NCBI RefSeq assembly: GCF_000617845.2
Contig: NZ_DF820425.1
Span: 4,701,725 to 4,765,724 of the forward strand
DNA from: Bradyrhizobium sp. DOA9
Lineage (GTDB): Bacteria > Pseudomonadota > Alphaproteobacteria > Rhizobiales > Xanthobacteraceae
Direction of reading: 5' to 3'
DNA: 64,000 nt
This document shows, piece after piece, positions 9,260 through 16,890 of the stretch. A model generated the notes under the pieces. The model ran no database searches, was not told where the DNA came from, and saw nothing but the letters and a program-made list of their open reading frames with translations. Within the stretch, counting starts at the first letter, position 1. Each line of letters begins with the position of its first letter. The position numbers and the translations under genes were made by a program.

Positions 9260-9723
9260 TGCCAGACCATGCGCGAAAGCAGATCCGTGACGCGGTCGTG
9301 GCCGGATTGACTGGCCTCGCCACAACGGAGTCTCGCGTTTACGTGGGCCGCACCCGGCCGCTTCCGAAGGAACACCAACCGACGCTGCTGATCTATACGC
9401 GCTCGGAATCCTCCAATCGTGCCGTGCTCGGCCGTCCGCCGAAAATCGAGCGGCGCTGCACGTTGCATGTCGAGGGGCGGGTGTCGACGGCTGGTCCGCC
9501 CGATGACCTGCTCGACCAGGTCGCCGCGGAGATCGAGGCTGGCATCGCCGCCATGATCAACTACGGCACCGCTGTGTTTTTCGGCGGATTGGCCCAGAAC
9601 GTCCAGCTCACCGCGACCGAGAGCGTGGCGGAAGCCGATGGCGAGCGTCACATCGGCGGGGTTCGGGTTGAGTATCTGGTGACCTATCGCACCGTCGAGG
9701 GCGCGCCGACTGCGGTCGCCTGA
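9259..9723 (+). CDS. Tail terminator protein, lambda gpU-like
   Basis: This is a 154-residue protein with an N-terminal helix (HARKQIRDAVVAGLTGL) followed by alternating beta strands and a central DLLDQVAAEIEAGI helix. This layout matches gpU-type minor tail proteins, which cap the tail tube and fix its length. The ATG at 9259 overlaps the previous stop as TGATG; a TTG lies one codon earlier. It is directly followed by the tail tube gene, as in lambda. Confidence 0.72.
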   Translation: MPDHARKQIRDAVVAGLTGLATTESRVYVGRTRPLPKEHQPTLLIYTRSESSNRAVLGRPPKIERRCTLHVEGRVSTAGPPDDLLDQVAAEIEAGIAAMINYGTAVFFGGLAQNVQLTATESVAEADGERHIGGVRVEYLVTYRTVEGAPTAVA

Positions 9724-9765
9724 TCGAATTCATTTTTCAGAAAACAACACGAAGGAGAGACTGAC

Positions 9766-10437
9766 ATGACGGCTGCAGGCATTGGTTATGGCTCGCTGTT
9801 CAAGGTGAAGATTGAAGGCGTCTATACGACCATCGGCGAGCAGGCCAACGTGACCCCGCCTGGGATGTCGGTCGACTCGATCGATGCGAGCCACCAGCTG
9901 AGCCCGGATGGCACGCGCGAATTCATTCCGGGTCTTGCCGATGCCGGCGAGGTGACGGCGGACATTCACTACGTGCCGACCGGAACGGCGGAGGCGCAGC
10001 TCTATGCGATGCTGCGCACCACCCAGGAATGCCGCAACGTGTTTCCGAGCGGCGCGTATGTAGACTACAGCGCCTTCATCACCGGCATGGAGCCGGACAC
10101 CCCGATCGACGACAAGATGGTGATGTCGCTGACCTGGAAGGTCACGGGTGCTCCGGAGCGACATGCGGCGACCGCGCCGAGCAATGTTGTGCTGCCCGCG
10201 ATCTCCGGCGCGCTGACCCTGGGCGCAACCCTGACCGCCTATGAGGGCGTCTGGGATGACGAGCCGACCTCGTTCACGTACCAGTGGAAGAATGCCGGTG
10301 TGAACATCAACGGCGCGACCAGCAAGACCTACGTCATAACCGCGGGCGACAGCGGCGACGCCATCACGGTCGCGGTGACCGGCCTCAATTCCGCCGGCAG
10401 CGCCACCGCGACCAGCGCGGCCGTGACGGCCGCATAA
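9766..10437 (+). CDS. Major tail tube protein with C-terminal Ig-like domain (gpV-like)
   Basis: This is a 223-residue tube subunit of a non-contractile tail. Residues 1-135 form the tube domain (GYGSLFKVKIEGVYTTIGE...GEVTADIHY...SLTWKVTG). Residues 140-223 are an Ig-like domain with FTYQWKNAGVNINGATSKTY and a closing Val/Thr/Ala strand. Lambda gpV has the same two-domain plan, with the Ig domain projecting from the tail surface. A strong GAAGGAGAG precedes the ATG. It marks the phage as a siphovirus. Confidence 0.9.
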   Translation: MTAAGIGYGSLFKVKIEGVYTTIGEQANVTPPGMSVDSIDASHQLSPDGTREFIPGLADAGEVTADIHYVPTGTAEAQLYAMLRTTQECRNVFPSGAYVDYSAFITGMEPDTPIDDKMVMSLTWKVTGAPERHAATAPSNVVLPAISGALTLGATLTAYEGVWDDEPTSFTYQWKNAGVNINGATSKTYVITAGDSGDAITVAVTGLNSAGSATATSAAVTAA

Positions 10438-10451
10438 GTGGGGGCGTCCTG

Positions 10452-10814
10452 ATGGCAAATCCGCAAAAGGGCGAGGTGTCGTTCGAGGCGCTGGGCAAGA
10501 CCTTCACGATGCGCCTTGGCACCAATGCCAGAGCGCTGGTCGAGGGCAAGACGGGGGTGTCCTGGACGTCGCTGATGAATCGTCCGGAGGAGGAGTGGCG
10601 TGAGCGTGACGGCATCATCATCATGTGGGCCGGTCTCTATCAGCATCACAAGCTGACGGAAGAGGAGGTCGGCGATCTGATCGACGAGATCGGGCCGCTG
10701 GAATGCTCCAGGCTGTTGCTCAAGGCGTTCGGGATCGCCAATCCGCCGGAGGTTGCCAACGGCACTGCGGGCCCTCGGCGGAGGCGGCGCCGGAGTGGGA
10801 CTGGGACCGCCTGA
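10452..10814 (+). CDS. Tail assembly chaperone, gpG-like (0-frame product)
   Basis: This 120-residue protein begins MANPQKGEVSFEALGKTFTM and resembles the gene-transfer-agent type tail chaperones (Phage_TAC group). It sits between tail tube and tape measure, the fixed position of lambda gpG. The last 13 codons encode an Arg-rich, unconserved-looking tail (RRRRRR then SGTGTA), which suggests weak selection after the frameshift site at 10769-10775. The short product coats the tape measure during tail assembly together with the frameshifted long form. Confidence 0.85.
   Translation: MANPQKGEVSFEALGKTFTMRLGTNARALVEGKTGVSWTSLMNRPEEEWRERDGIIIMWAGLYQHHKLTEEEVGDLIDEIGPLECSRLLLKAFGIANPPEVANGTAGPRRRRRRSGTGTA
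10769..10775 (+). promoter_or_regulatory. -1 ribosomal frameshift slippery heptamer GGGCCCT
   Basis: The bases read G GGC CCT in the frame of the upstream chaperone, a perfect X-XXY-YYZ heptamer. A one-base slip to GGG CCC moves ribosomes into the frame of the downstream ORF, which is exactly -1. Lambda makes gpGT in the same place with GGGAAAG. I did not identify the stimulatory structure, but the following bases are very GC-rich. Confidence 0.85.
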
Positions 10815-11101
10815 TCATCGACTGGCTGGCGCTCGGCTACACGCATGAATCCTTCTGGGACCAGACGCCGAGGACGCTCGCGCTGACGTTCGAGGCGGCC
10901 CGAATTCGCCAGCGTCGAGAGCATAACGAGCGGATGGTGCTGGCCTGGCACACCGCGTTCCTGCCCCGCCAGAAACGGCCGAATTTCAAAAAGCTCCTGG
11001 CGCGCGGGAGCCAGGCGTCCCGGCCGCGTCAGACCGCCGAGCAGCAATGGGCCATCTTCGGCGCCATTGCGGAAGCTGCAAAGGTCTCGAGGAAAAACTA
11101 G
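10775..11101 (+). CDS. gpT-like extension of the frameshifted tail chaperone gpGT
   Basis: This frame has no good start of its own. It is expected to be translated only by -1 slippage at GGGCCCT, giving a fusion of 108 gpG codons plus 108 residues from here. The sequence is protein-like, with PEWDWDRLIIDWLALGYTHE near its start, then helices and a basic LPRQKRPNFKKL stretch. The T domain of lambda gpGT recruits tail tube subunits to the chaperone-tape measure complex. It ends two bases before the tape measure ATG. Confidence 0.82.
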   Translation, partial: SAEAAPEWDWDRLIIDWLALGYTHESFWDQTPRTLALTFEAARIRQRREHNERMVLAWHTAFLPRQKRPNFKKLLARGSQASRPRQTAEQQWAIFGAIAEAAKVSRKN

Positions 11102-11102
11102 C

Positions 11103-13094
11103 ATGTCCAGCGCCTCCGTCATCGGAGCCCTCAGGGTTATCCTCGGTGCCGATACCGCCGGGCTCGACAAGGGTCTGAAGGACTCGCAGTCGAGCCTGGC
11201 GGCGTTCGGAATGACGGTGGCGACGGGCATGGCGGCTGCGGCCGCTGCGGTTGCCGCGGCGGGCGTCGCAATCGGCGTTGCCATGAAGAGCACGATCGAC
11301 GACATGGACAAATTGTCCAAGACGTCGGCCAAGCTCGGTGTGCCGATCGAGCAGCTGTCGGCGCTGGCCTATGCCGGCGAGCTGTCGGACGTCTCGTTTG
11401 AGGCGCTCAGCAAGAGCGTGGCGAAGCTGTCGAAGAACCTGGTCGACGCCGCGGCCAAGCCGACCGGCGATGCCGCCAACGCCTTCCGGGCTCTCGGCAT
11501 CTCCGTCGTCGATTCCAACGGCAAGCTGAAATCCTCCGATGAGGTGCTCGGCGATGTCGCCGACAGGTTCGAGGGCTTGAAGGACGGTTCCGGCAAGACC
11601 GCGGCGGCCATGGCGATCTTCGGCAAGACCGGCGCCGACCTGATCCCGCTGCTCAACGGCGGCCGCGACGGGCTCAAGGAGATGACGGATGAGGCCGCAA
11701 AATTCGGCCTGATCGTCGACGGACAGACCGGCAAGGCGGCGGAAGACTTCAACGATAATCTGACCCGGCTGCACGCCGCATGGAAAGGCCTGATCGCCCA
11801 GTCGACCGCGCAGGTGCTGCCGTCCATGGTCGCGATCACCAATGCGATGGTCGAGAGCGCCAAGAATTCCGGCGCTCTCGATGTCGCCCTGACCGGTGTC
11901 GCAACGGCCATGAAGGCCCTGGTGAGCGGTGGCGTGATCGTCGGCGCCGTCTTCAAGTCGCTGGCCGATTATATCTCGACCGTGTCCTCGGCGATGTCGC
12001 TCGTGCTGAAGGGCCAGTTTGCGGCGGCGTTCGATGCGGTCAAGGGCGGCGTCACCGGCGTCGGCGAGACCGCGACCGCGACTTTCGGCATCATCGACCG
12101 GCTCTGGAAGGGCCAGCAGTCGGGGGCCGATGCCGCGGCGGCCTCGACGGACAAGGCCTCGAAGGCGCAGAAGGATTTCAACTTCGCGACCATGGGTGGC
12201 AAGAACGCGGTCGACAGCTTCATCGACTCGCAAAACAAGTCCCTGCAGTCGCAGTCTGCCCAGGTCCAGACCTTCGGAATGCTGCCTGGTGCCATGGAGG
12301 CGACCAAGATCCAGCTGCAGGCGCTGTCGATCGCGACCGCCAACCACACCACGATCACCGCCGCACAACAGGCGCAGCTCGATCTTCTGAAGCAGAAGAC
12401 GTCGGACTACGCCTTGACCCTGGCCGGGCTGCAGTTGACGCAATCGAACTTGATGCCGTCGCAGACGTACCAGCTCGAATTGCAAAAGATCCAGGCGCTG
12501 TTCGACGCCGGCAAGATCAGCGCAGAGACCTACGACCAGGCCATGCAGAAGGCCGCGGAGAACGCCGGGACCGCATGGAACATCGCGGGCGCCTCCATGG
12601 CCGGAAGCTTCGCGACGATCGCAGCGTCCTTCGGCAAGGAAAGCTCTGCCATGGCGACGGCGGCGCAGGTCTTTGGAGCCATCCAGGCGACCATTTCGAT
12701 GTTCACCGGCGCGGCGAAGGCGCTCGAGCTTCCATTCCCGGCGAACCTTGCCGCAATGGCCGCCGTGCTGGCCAAGGGCGCCACGCTGGTGGCGCAGATC
12801 AAGAGCCAGTCGGTCCCGACCGGCTTCAAGGACGGCTTGTCGATGACCGTTCCTGGTGGCGTCGGCGGCGGCGACAGCAGGCTGTTTCAGGCGATGGTCG
12901 AGCCCGGCGAGCAGATCGATATCACGCCGAACCGCGGTGGGAATCAGGGGCAGCGGAACGGCGCCGGGTCGCAGCCGACGGTGGTGAACCTGGCGATGGG
13001 CGCCGGCGCGACGCGCGAATGGCTGCGAGAGACGATCGACGGCCTCAATGACATGCTGGCCGACGGCTACGTCCTGAAGGTGAGGCCGGCCTGA
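11103..13094 (+). CDS. Tail tape measure protein
   Basis: This 663-residue protein spans the tail lumen and sets tail length. It starts SASVIGALRVILGADTAGLDKGLKDS, the usual tape-measure N-terminus, followed by a hydrophobic Ala-rich helix (residues 35-62), then ELSDVSFEALSKSVAKLSKN and FGKTGADLIPLLNGG, typical of TMP domains. A second membrane-like stretch occurs near residues 275-285. Helical repeats occupy the middle. GAGGA at 11089 and position after the chaperone select ATG 11103 over an upstream in-frame start. By the usual ~0.15 nm per residue the tail would be about 100 nm (inference). Confidence 0.92.
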   Translation: MSSASVIGALRVILGADTAGLDKGLKDSQSSLAAFGMTVATGMAAAAAAVAAAGVAIGVAMKSTIDDMDKLSKTSAKLGVPIEQLSALAYAGELSDVSFEALSKSVAKLSKNLVDAAAKPTGDAANAFRALGISVVDSNGKLKSSDEVLGDVADRFEGLKDGSGKTAAAMAIFGKTGADLIPLLNGGRDGLKEMTDEAAKFGLIVDGQTGKAAEDFNDNLTRLHAAWKGLIAQSTAQVLPSMVAITNAMVESAKNSGALDVALTGVATAMKALVSGGVIVGAVFKSLADYISTVSSAMSLVLKGQFAAAFDAVKGGVTGVGETATATFGIIDRLWKGQQSGADAAAASTDKASKAQKDFNFATMGGKNAVDSFIDSQNKSLQSQSAQVQTFGMLPGAMEATKIQLQALSIATANHTTITAAQQAQLDLLKQKTSDYALTLAGLQLTQSNLMPSQTYQLELQKIQALFDAGKISAETYDQAMQKAAENAGTAWNIAGASMAGSFATIAASFGKESSAMATAAQVFGAIQATISMFTGAAKALELPFPANLAAMAAVLAKGATLVAQIKSQSVPTGFKDGLSMTVPGGVGGGDSRLFQAMVEPGEQIDITPNRGGNQGQRNGAGSQPTVVNLAMGAGATREWLRETIDGLNDMLADGYVLKVRPA

Positions 13095-13903
13095 TGTCGC
13101 TCGTCATCTCTAGCGCCGTCGTTCTCGCTGATGCGGCGGATGGCCTGTCGCTCGATCATCCCCTGATCGGCTGGCACAACATCGTGACCGCGGCAACGAT
13201 CGTCGCCGATACGCAGGCGCCGAACTATCCGGCCTCCAATCTCGCCAACCCGGCAACGCACCTTGAATGGCGGGCTGCAGATGACACCGAGCAATATCTG
13301 ACGGTCACGACCAACTATGTCGACGAGATCGATTATGTCGCCATCGCGCGCCACAATCTGGCGTCGGCCGCGATCCCGGTGTCGATCGAAGGCTATATCG
13401 GCGGCGTGTGGACCGAGGTCGTCGAGGAGGTGATGTTGCCCGACGACGGGCCGGCGCTGTTCCGGTTTGAGGCACAATCCTTGTCGCAGGTGCGCATCAG
13501 GCTGCAATCGGGCTCTGATTCCGCGCGTGCCGCCGTCGTCTATGTCGGCAAGCTCCTGGTGGTCGAGCGCAAGGTCTATGCCGGCCACATGGCCATGCCT
13601 GACGGCATCAAGGTCAGCGTCGCCAACGGCCGCAGCGAAAGCGGCAACTTCCTTGGCCGCATCGTGCTCGACGAGTGGCGCGAGACGACCGTGCCGCTGT
13701 CGCTGATCTCGCCGGCCTGGTTCCGGACCTATATGCGCCCGTTCCTGAAGGATGGCCGCGATCGTCCGTTTTTCTTCGCCTGGCGTCCCCAAACCTATCC
13801 GCGCGAGGTCGGCTACGGCTGGCTGATGGATGACCCCGCGCCGACGCCGGACACGACCAGCCATCTTCTGGCGTTCGATCTCAAGATTGGCGGCGTCGCC
13901 TGA
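13094..13903 (+). CDS. Distal tail/tail tip protein, unknown family
   Basis: This is a 269-residue, largely beta protein. Residues 15-150 look like a carbohydrate-binding, discoidin-type sandwich (NYPASNLANPATHLEWRAAD, then YLTV and VRIRLQSGSDSA). The C-terminal part ends FFFAWRPQTYPREVGYGWL, a pattern common in tail-tip proteins of alphaproteobacterial siphoviruses. It overlaps the tape measure stop and the next start by TGATG. The position equals lambda gpM/gpL or a Dit protein; I cannot choose between them. Confidence 0.72.
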   Translation: MSLVISSAVVLADAADGLSLDHPLIGWHNIVTAATIVADTQAPNYPASNLANPATHLEWRAADDTEQYLTVTTNYVDEIDYVAIARHNLASAAIPVSIEGYIGGVWTEVVEEVMLPDDGPALFRFEAQSLSQVRIRLQSGSDSARAAVVYVGKLLVVERKVYAGHMAMPDGIKVSVANGRSESGNFLGRIVLDEWRETTVPLSLISPAWFRTYMRPFLKDGRDRPFFFAWRPQTYPREVGYGWLMDDPAPTPDTTSHLLAFDLKIGGVA

Positions 13904-16248
13904 TGAAATCGCTGACTTATATCGAGTTCGACGTTCCGGTCTGCACGCGCACCTATGGCGTTGCGCCGTGCACGGCCTCGATCCCGGCGACGGGAAGCAT
14001 CAAATGCTTCAACAGCAAGGCGACCTGCCAGGACACCGCAAACTTCCTGGCGGATGACGTCGTCTGGCGGTTCGCAAGGCCGGCCTCGTATCTGCCTGAC
14101 GACATCGAGATCGTCGCGGCATCGATCCTCGACATCTCCTACACGCCGGCGACGATCTCGCTCGGCAAGGATCTCGGCACGCGCGCGACGCTGCAGATCA
14201 CGTTCAAGGATCATCCGCATTCGGACACGGGCGAGGGGTTCGACAAGTATCTCGCCGACCGGACCTACGATCCGTACAGCCAGGGGACGTTCTGGGGCAA
14301 GTTCCGCGCGCGGCAGCCGTTCGTTCGCGGGCAGGAATTGCGCTGGATCACCGGCCTGCTCGGCGATGAGCTCGCCGACATGGAGACGCGCTATTTCGTC
14401 ATCGACAGCTTCGACGGGCCGACGCCGGAAGGCAAGTACACCATCATTGCGAAGGATGTCCTGAAGTACGCCGATGGCGACCGCGCGCAGGCGCCGGCCT
14501 TGTCGAACGGCTTTCTTTCGGCGGACATCACCGCCGTGGCGACGTCGGCAACGCTGCTTCCGTCCGGCATCGGCAATGCCGAGTATCCGGCCTCCGGATA
14601 TATCAATATCGGCGGCAGCGAGGTGGCTTCGTTCACCCGGTCGGGCAACACCTTGACGCTGGTCCGCGGCCAGCTCGGGACCACGGCGACCACACATAAG
14701 GCGCAGGACCGGTGCCAGCTGGTGCTGCGCTACGTCGGAGAGGACGTCGCCGATATCGTCGAAGACCTTCTCGTGACCTACGCCGATGTGCCGTCGAGCT
14801 ACATCAATGTTGCGGAGTGGCAGGCAGAAACTGCGGCCTATCTCGGTACGGTCTACACGGCGAACATTTGCGAGCCGACCTCGGTCGCGACATTGCTGTC
14901 TGAGCTGGCCGAGCAGGCCGGCCTCGCGATCTGGGATGACAATATCGCGCAGCAGGTCCGGCTGAAGGTGCTGCATGGCGTTCTGACCGATGCCTTCACC
15001 TTCACGCCGGACAACACGATCGAGAAGTCGCTGACGCTGAAGGAGCAGCCCGACCAGAGGCTCTCGCGCGTGCAGGTCTATTTCGGCCAGAAGGACCCGA
15101 CCAAGCCGCTTTCGAACCTCGACAACTACCGCTCGACATCGCTCACGATCGACGACGAGGCGGAGGCGGATTACGGCTCGTCGGCGATCAAGACGATTTA
15201 TTCGCGGTGGATTCCGGAGGCCGGCCGGACCGTCGCCGACCGGCTCGGCGAGATCCTGATCGGCCGCTTTCGCGATCCGCCGCGGCGCGTGACCTTCGCG
15301 ACCGCGCGTTACGCCGAGACGGATGTCAGTCTTGGCCAGGGCTACCGCATCGAATCCTTCTGCGTGCAGGATGCGACCGGGGCGCAGAGCAACATTCCGA
15401 TCCAGACGACGCGCGTGAATCCCGGGCCGGACAAGTTCACGGTGGAGGCGGAGGAGATGCTGTGGACCGCGCCGGACGCGGACCTCACCGATCGCCAGAT
15501 CGTCTTCGATGCCGACACCTTCAACGTCAATCTGCGAACGGCCCATGACTCGATCTATCCGGCGCCGCAATCGGGCGACACGATCACCGCGACGGTCAAT
15601 GCAGGCGTCACCATCGGGTCCACCTATTTCACGCTGACGGCGTTCGATGTCGGGACGTGGCCTGCCGGCGTGACGGTCAATCTCGTTCTCAACGGCACCA
15701 TCGAGGGAGCCGGCGGCGGTGGCGGGCCTGGCGGCGAGGGCGGTCAGAACGCCTTGGTGGGCAACCCTGGCGGTCTCGCGCTCTATACGCGGCAGGCGAT
15801 CGCGCTCGACATGTCGGGTGGTGGGCGCCTCTGGGGCGGCGGCGGCGGTGGTGGTGGTGGTGGTGGTGGCTTTTCCACCGGCGGCGGCGGTGGCGGCGGC
15901 GGCGGTGGTGGCGCCGGACGGAATGGCGGCGGCGGCGCCAACGGCGGCGCCGGTGGCCCGGTCGGTGGCACGTCTGCCGGCGGCGCTGGCGCGGACGGCA
16001 CATCGTCTGCGGGGGGCAGCGGGGCTGGCGGCGGCAGTGGATTCATTCCCAACGACGGGGGCGGCACGGGAGGCGCCGGCGGCGGTCCCGGGCTTGCGGG
16101 TGCGGCCGGCTCGCCGGGGCAAACGCCTGGCTCGGGCACACCCGGAAGCGGCGGCGCCGGCGGCGCGGCCGGCAAGGCGATTGACGGCGACAGCTACGTC
16201 ACGCTGACCCTCGGCGCCGGCGATATCCGCGGCGCTCGCATCAACTAG
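13903..16248 (+). CDS. Tail tip protein fused to a polyglycine adhesin-like domain
   Basis: This is a 781-residue protein. Residues 1-590 form a hub/tip body: a cysteine-bearing N-terminus with four Cys in the first 45 residues (CTRTYG, CTASIPATG, SIKCF, ATCQD), a long mixed domain, and EMLWTAPDADLTDR near residue 520. Residues about 600-756 are extremely glycine-rich, with many GGGGG blocks separated by short polar linkers, then a closing SYVTLTLGAGDIRGARIN strand. Such polyglycine sandwiches are known in T-even gp38 adhesins and related tip proteins, so host-surface recognition is the likely role of the C-terminus. Confidence 0.8.
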   Translation: MKSLTYIEFDVPVCTRTYGVAPCTASIPATGSIKCFNSKATCQDTANFLADDVVWRFARPASYLPDDIEIVAASILDISYTPATISLGKDLGTRATLQITFKDHPHSDTGEGFDKYLADRTYDPYSQGTFWGKFRARQPFVRGQELRWITGLLGDELADMETRYFVIDSFDGPTPEGKYTIIAKDVLKYADGDRAQAPALSNGFLSADITAVATSATLLPSGIGNAEYPASGYINIGGSEVASFTRSGNTLTLVRGQLGTTATTHKAQDRCQLVLRYVGEDVADIVEDLLVTYADVPSSYINVAEWQAETAAYLGTVYTANICEPTSVATLLSELAEQAGLAIWDDNIAQQVRLKVLHGVLTDAFTFTPDNTIEKSLTLKEQPDQRLSRVQVYFGQKDPTKPLSNLDNYRSTSLTIDDEAEADYGSSAIKTIYSRWIPEAGRTVADRLGEILIGRFRDPPRRVTFATARYAETDVSLGQGYRIESFCVQDATGAQSNIPIQTTRVNPGPDKFTVEAEEMLWTAPDADLTDRQIVFDADTFNVNLRTAHDSIYPAPQSGDTITATVNAGVTIGSTYFTLTAFDVGTWPAGVTVNLVLNGTIEGAGGGGGPGGEGGQNALVGNPGGLALYTRQAIALDMSGGGRLWGGGGGGGGGGGGFSTGGGGGGGGGGGAGRNGGGGANGGAGGPVGGTSAGGAGADGTSSAGGSGAGGGSGFIPNDGGGTGGAGGGPGLAGAAGSPGQTPGSGTPGSGGAGGAAGKAIDGDSYVTLTLGAGDIRGARIN

Positions 16249-16260
16249 GGACGAAACGTC

Positions 16261-16866
16261 ATGACCTTGGCGCGGCATCAGTTCACGGTTCAGGACTCGC
16301 AGGGCAACGTCGTTCCCGGCGCTCATGTCGAGGTGCGCTCGGAAGTGCCCGGGCAGCCCTTGGCGGCGCTTTATACCGATCGTGACGGGGCAATTCCCGC
16401 GGGAAATCCGATCGACACAGACGCCAACGGCTACGTCTATTTCCACGTCGTCGGCGGCTACTATAAAATTCGGATCTATACCGGCACGAGTGGATCGCCG
16501 ACGACCGAGCACACTGATCGCTATGTCGGGATCGGCCTGGCGCAAGGGAGCGACCTCGCAGCTTCAGGACACTCCGAGCGGGAAGTCACTGCGGCGGGGT
16601 CTGTGACGGTCACCAACGACGATGCCGATGTCATCCTGATCAACAAGACGGTCGGCGCTGCGACCGCAGTCAGTCTTCCGGACCCCTCGACGACGACGAA
16701 GCCGGTTCGGATTGTCGATCGCAAGTACGACGCGGCGACAAACAACATCACCATCACCTCGGCCGGAACATCAAAGACGATCATGGGCGGCGCGTCCTAC
16801 GTGATCGATTCAAACGGCGGTTCGATCACCTTGACGCCGCTTTCGGACGGAACCGGCTGGGTTTGA
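16261..16866 (+). CDS. Tail fibre/virion protein with CNA-B-like N-terminal domain
   Basis: This is a 201-residue protein. Residues 1-85 resemble a carboxypeptidase-regulatory/CNA-B beta sandwich (FTVQDSQGNVVPGAHVEVRS, then TDANGYVYFHVVGGYYKIRI). Residues 105-201 form a beta module starting REVTAAGSVTVTNDDADV and ending GTGWV. It lies 12 bp after the adhesin-like tip gene and before the long fibre gene, so it is probably a fibre or an adaptor joining fibres to the tip. No enzymatic motif is visible. Confidence 0.72.
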   Translation: MTLARHQFTVQDSQGNVVPGAHVEVRSEVPGQPLAALYTDRDGAIPAGNPIDTDANGYVYFHVVGGYYKIRIYTGTSGSPTTEHTDRYVGIGLAQGSDLAASGHSEREVTAAGSVTVTNDDADVILINKTVGAATAVSLPDPSTTTKPVRIVDRKYDAATNNITITSAGTSKTIMGGASYVIDSNGGSITLTPLSDGTGWV

Positions 16867-16890
16867 TCCCTCTCTCGACACGGAAAGAAC

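Noticed and set aside
11780..13051. 423-codon plus-strand frame inside the tape measure gene
   Set aside because: It is Arg/Gly-rich, without hydrophobic periodicity, and lies wholly inside a typical tape measure protein in another frame.
15700..16180. The GGC/GGT-rich stretch as a non-coding microsatellite
   Set aside because: The frame stays open with glycine codons mixed with polar linkers and ends in a normal beta strand, so it is a coding polyglycine domain.
13813..16545. A 910-codon minus-strand open frame opposite the tail tip genes
   Set aside because: It is the antisense of well-supported tail genes in GC-rich DNA. Its product is Arg/Ala/Asp-rich without domains and has no ribosome site or own neighbours.
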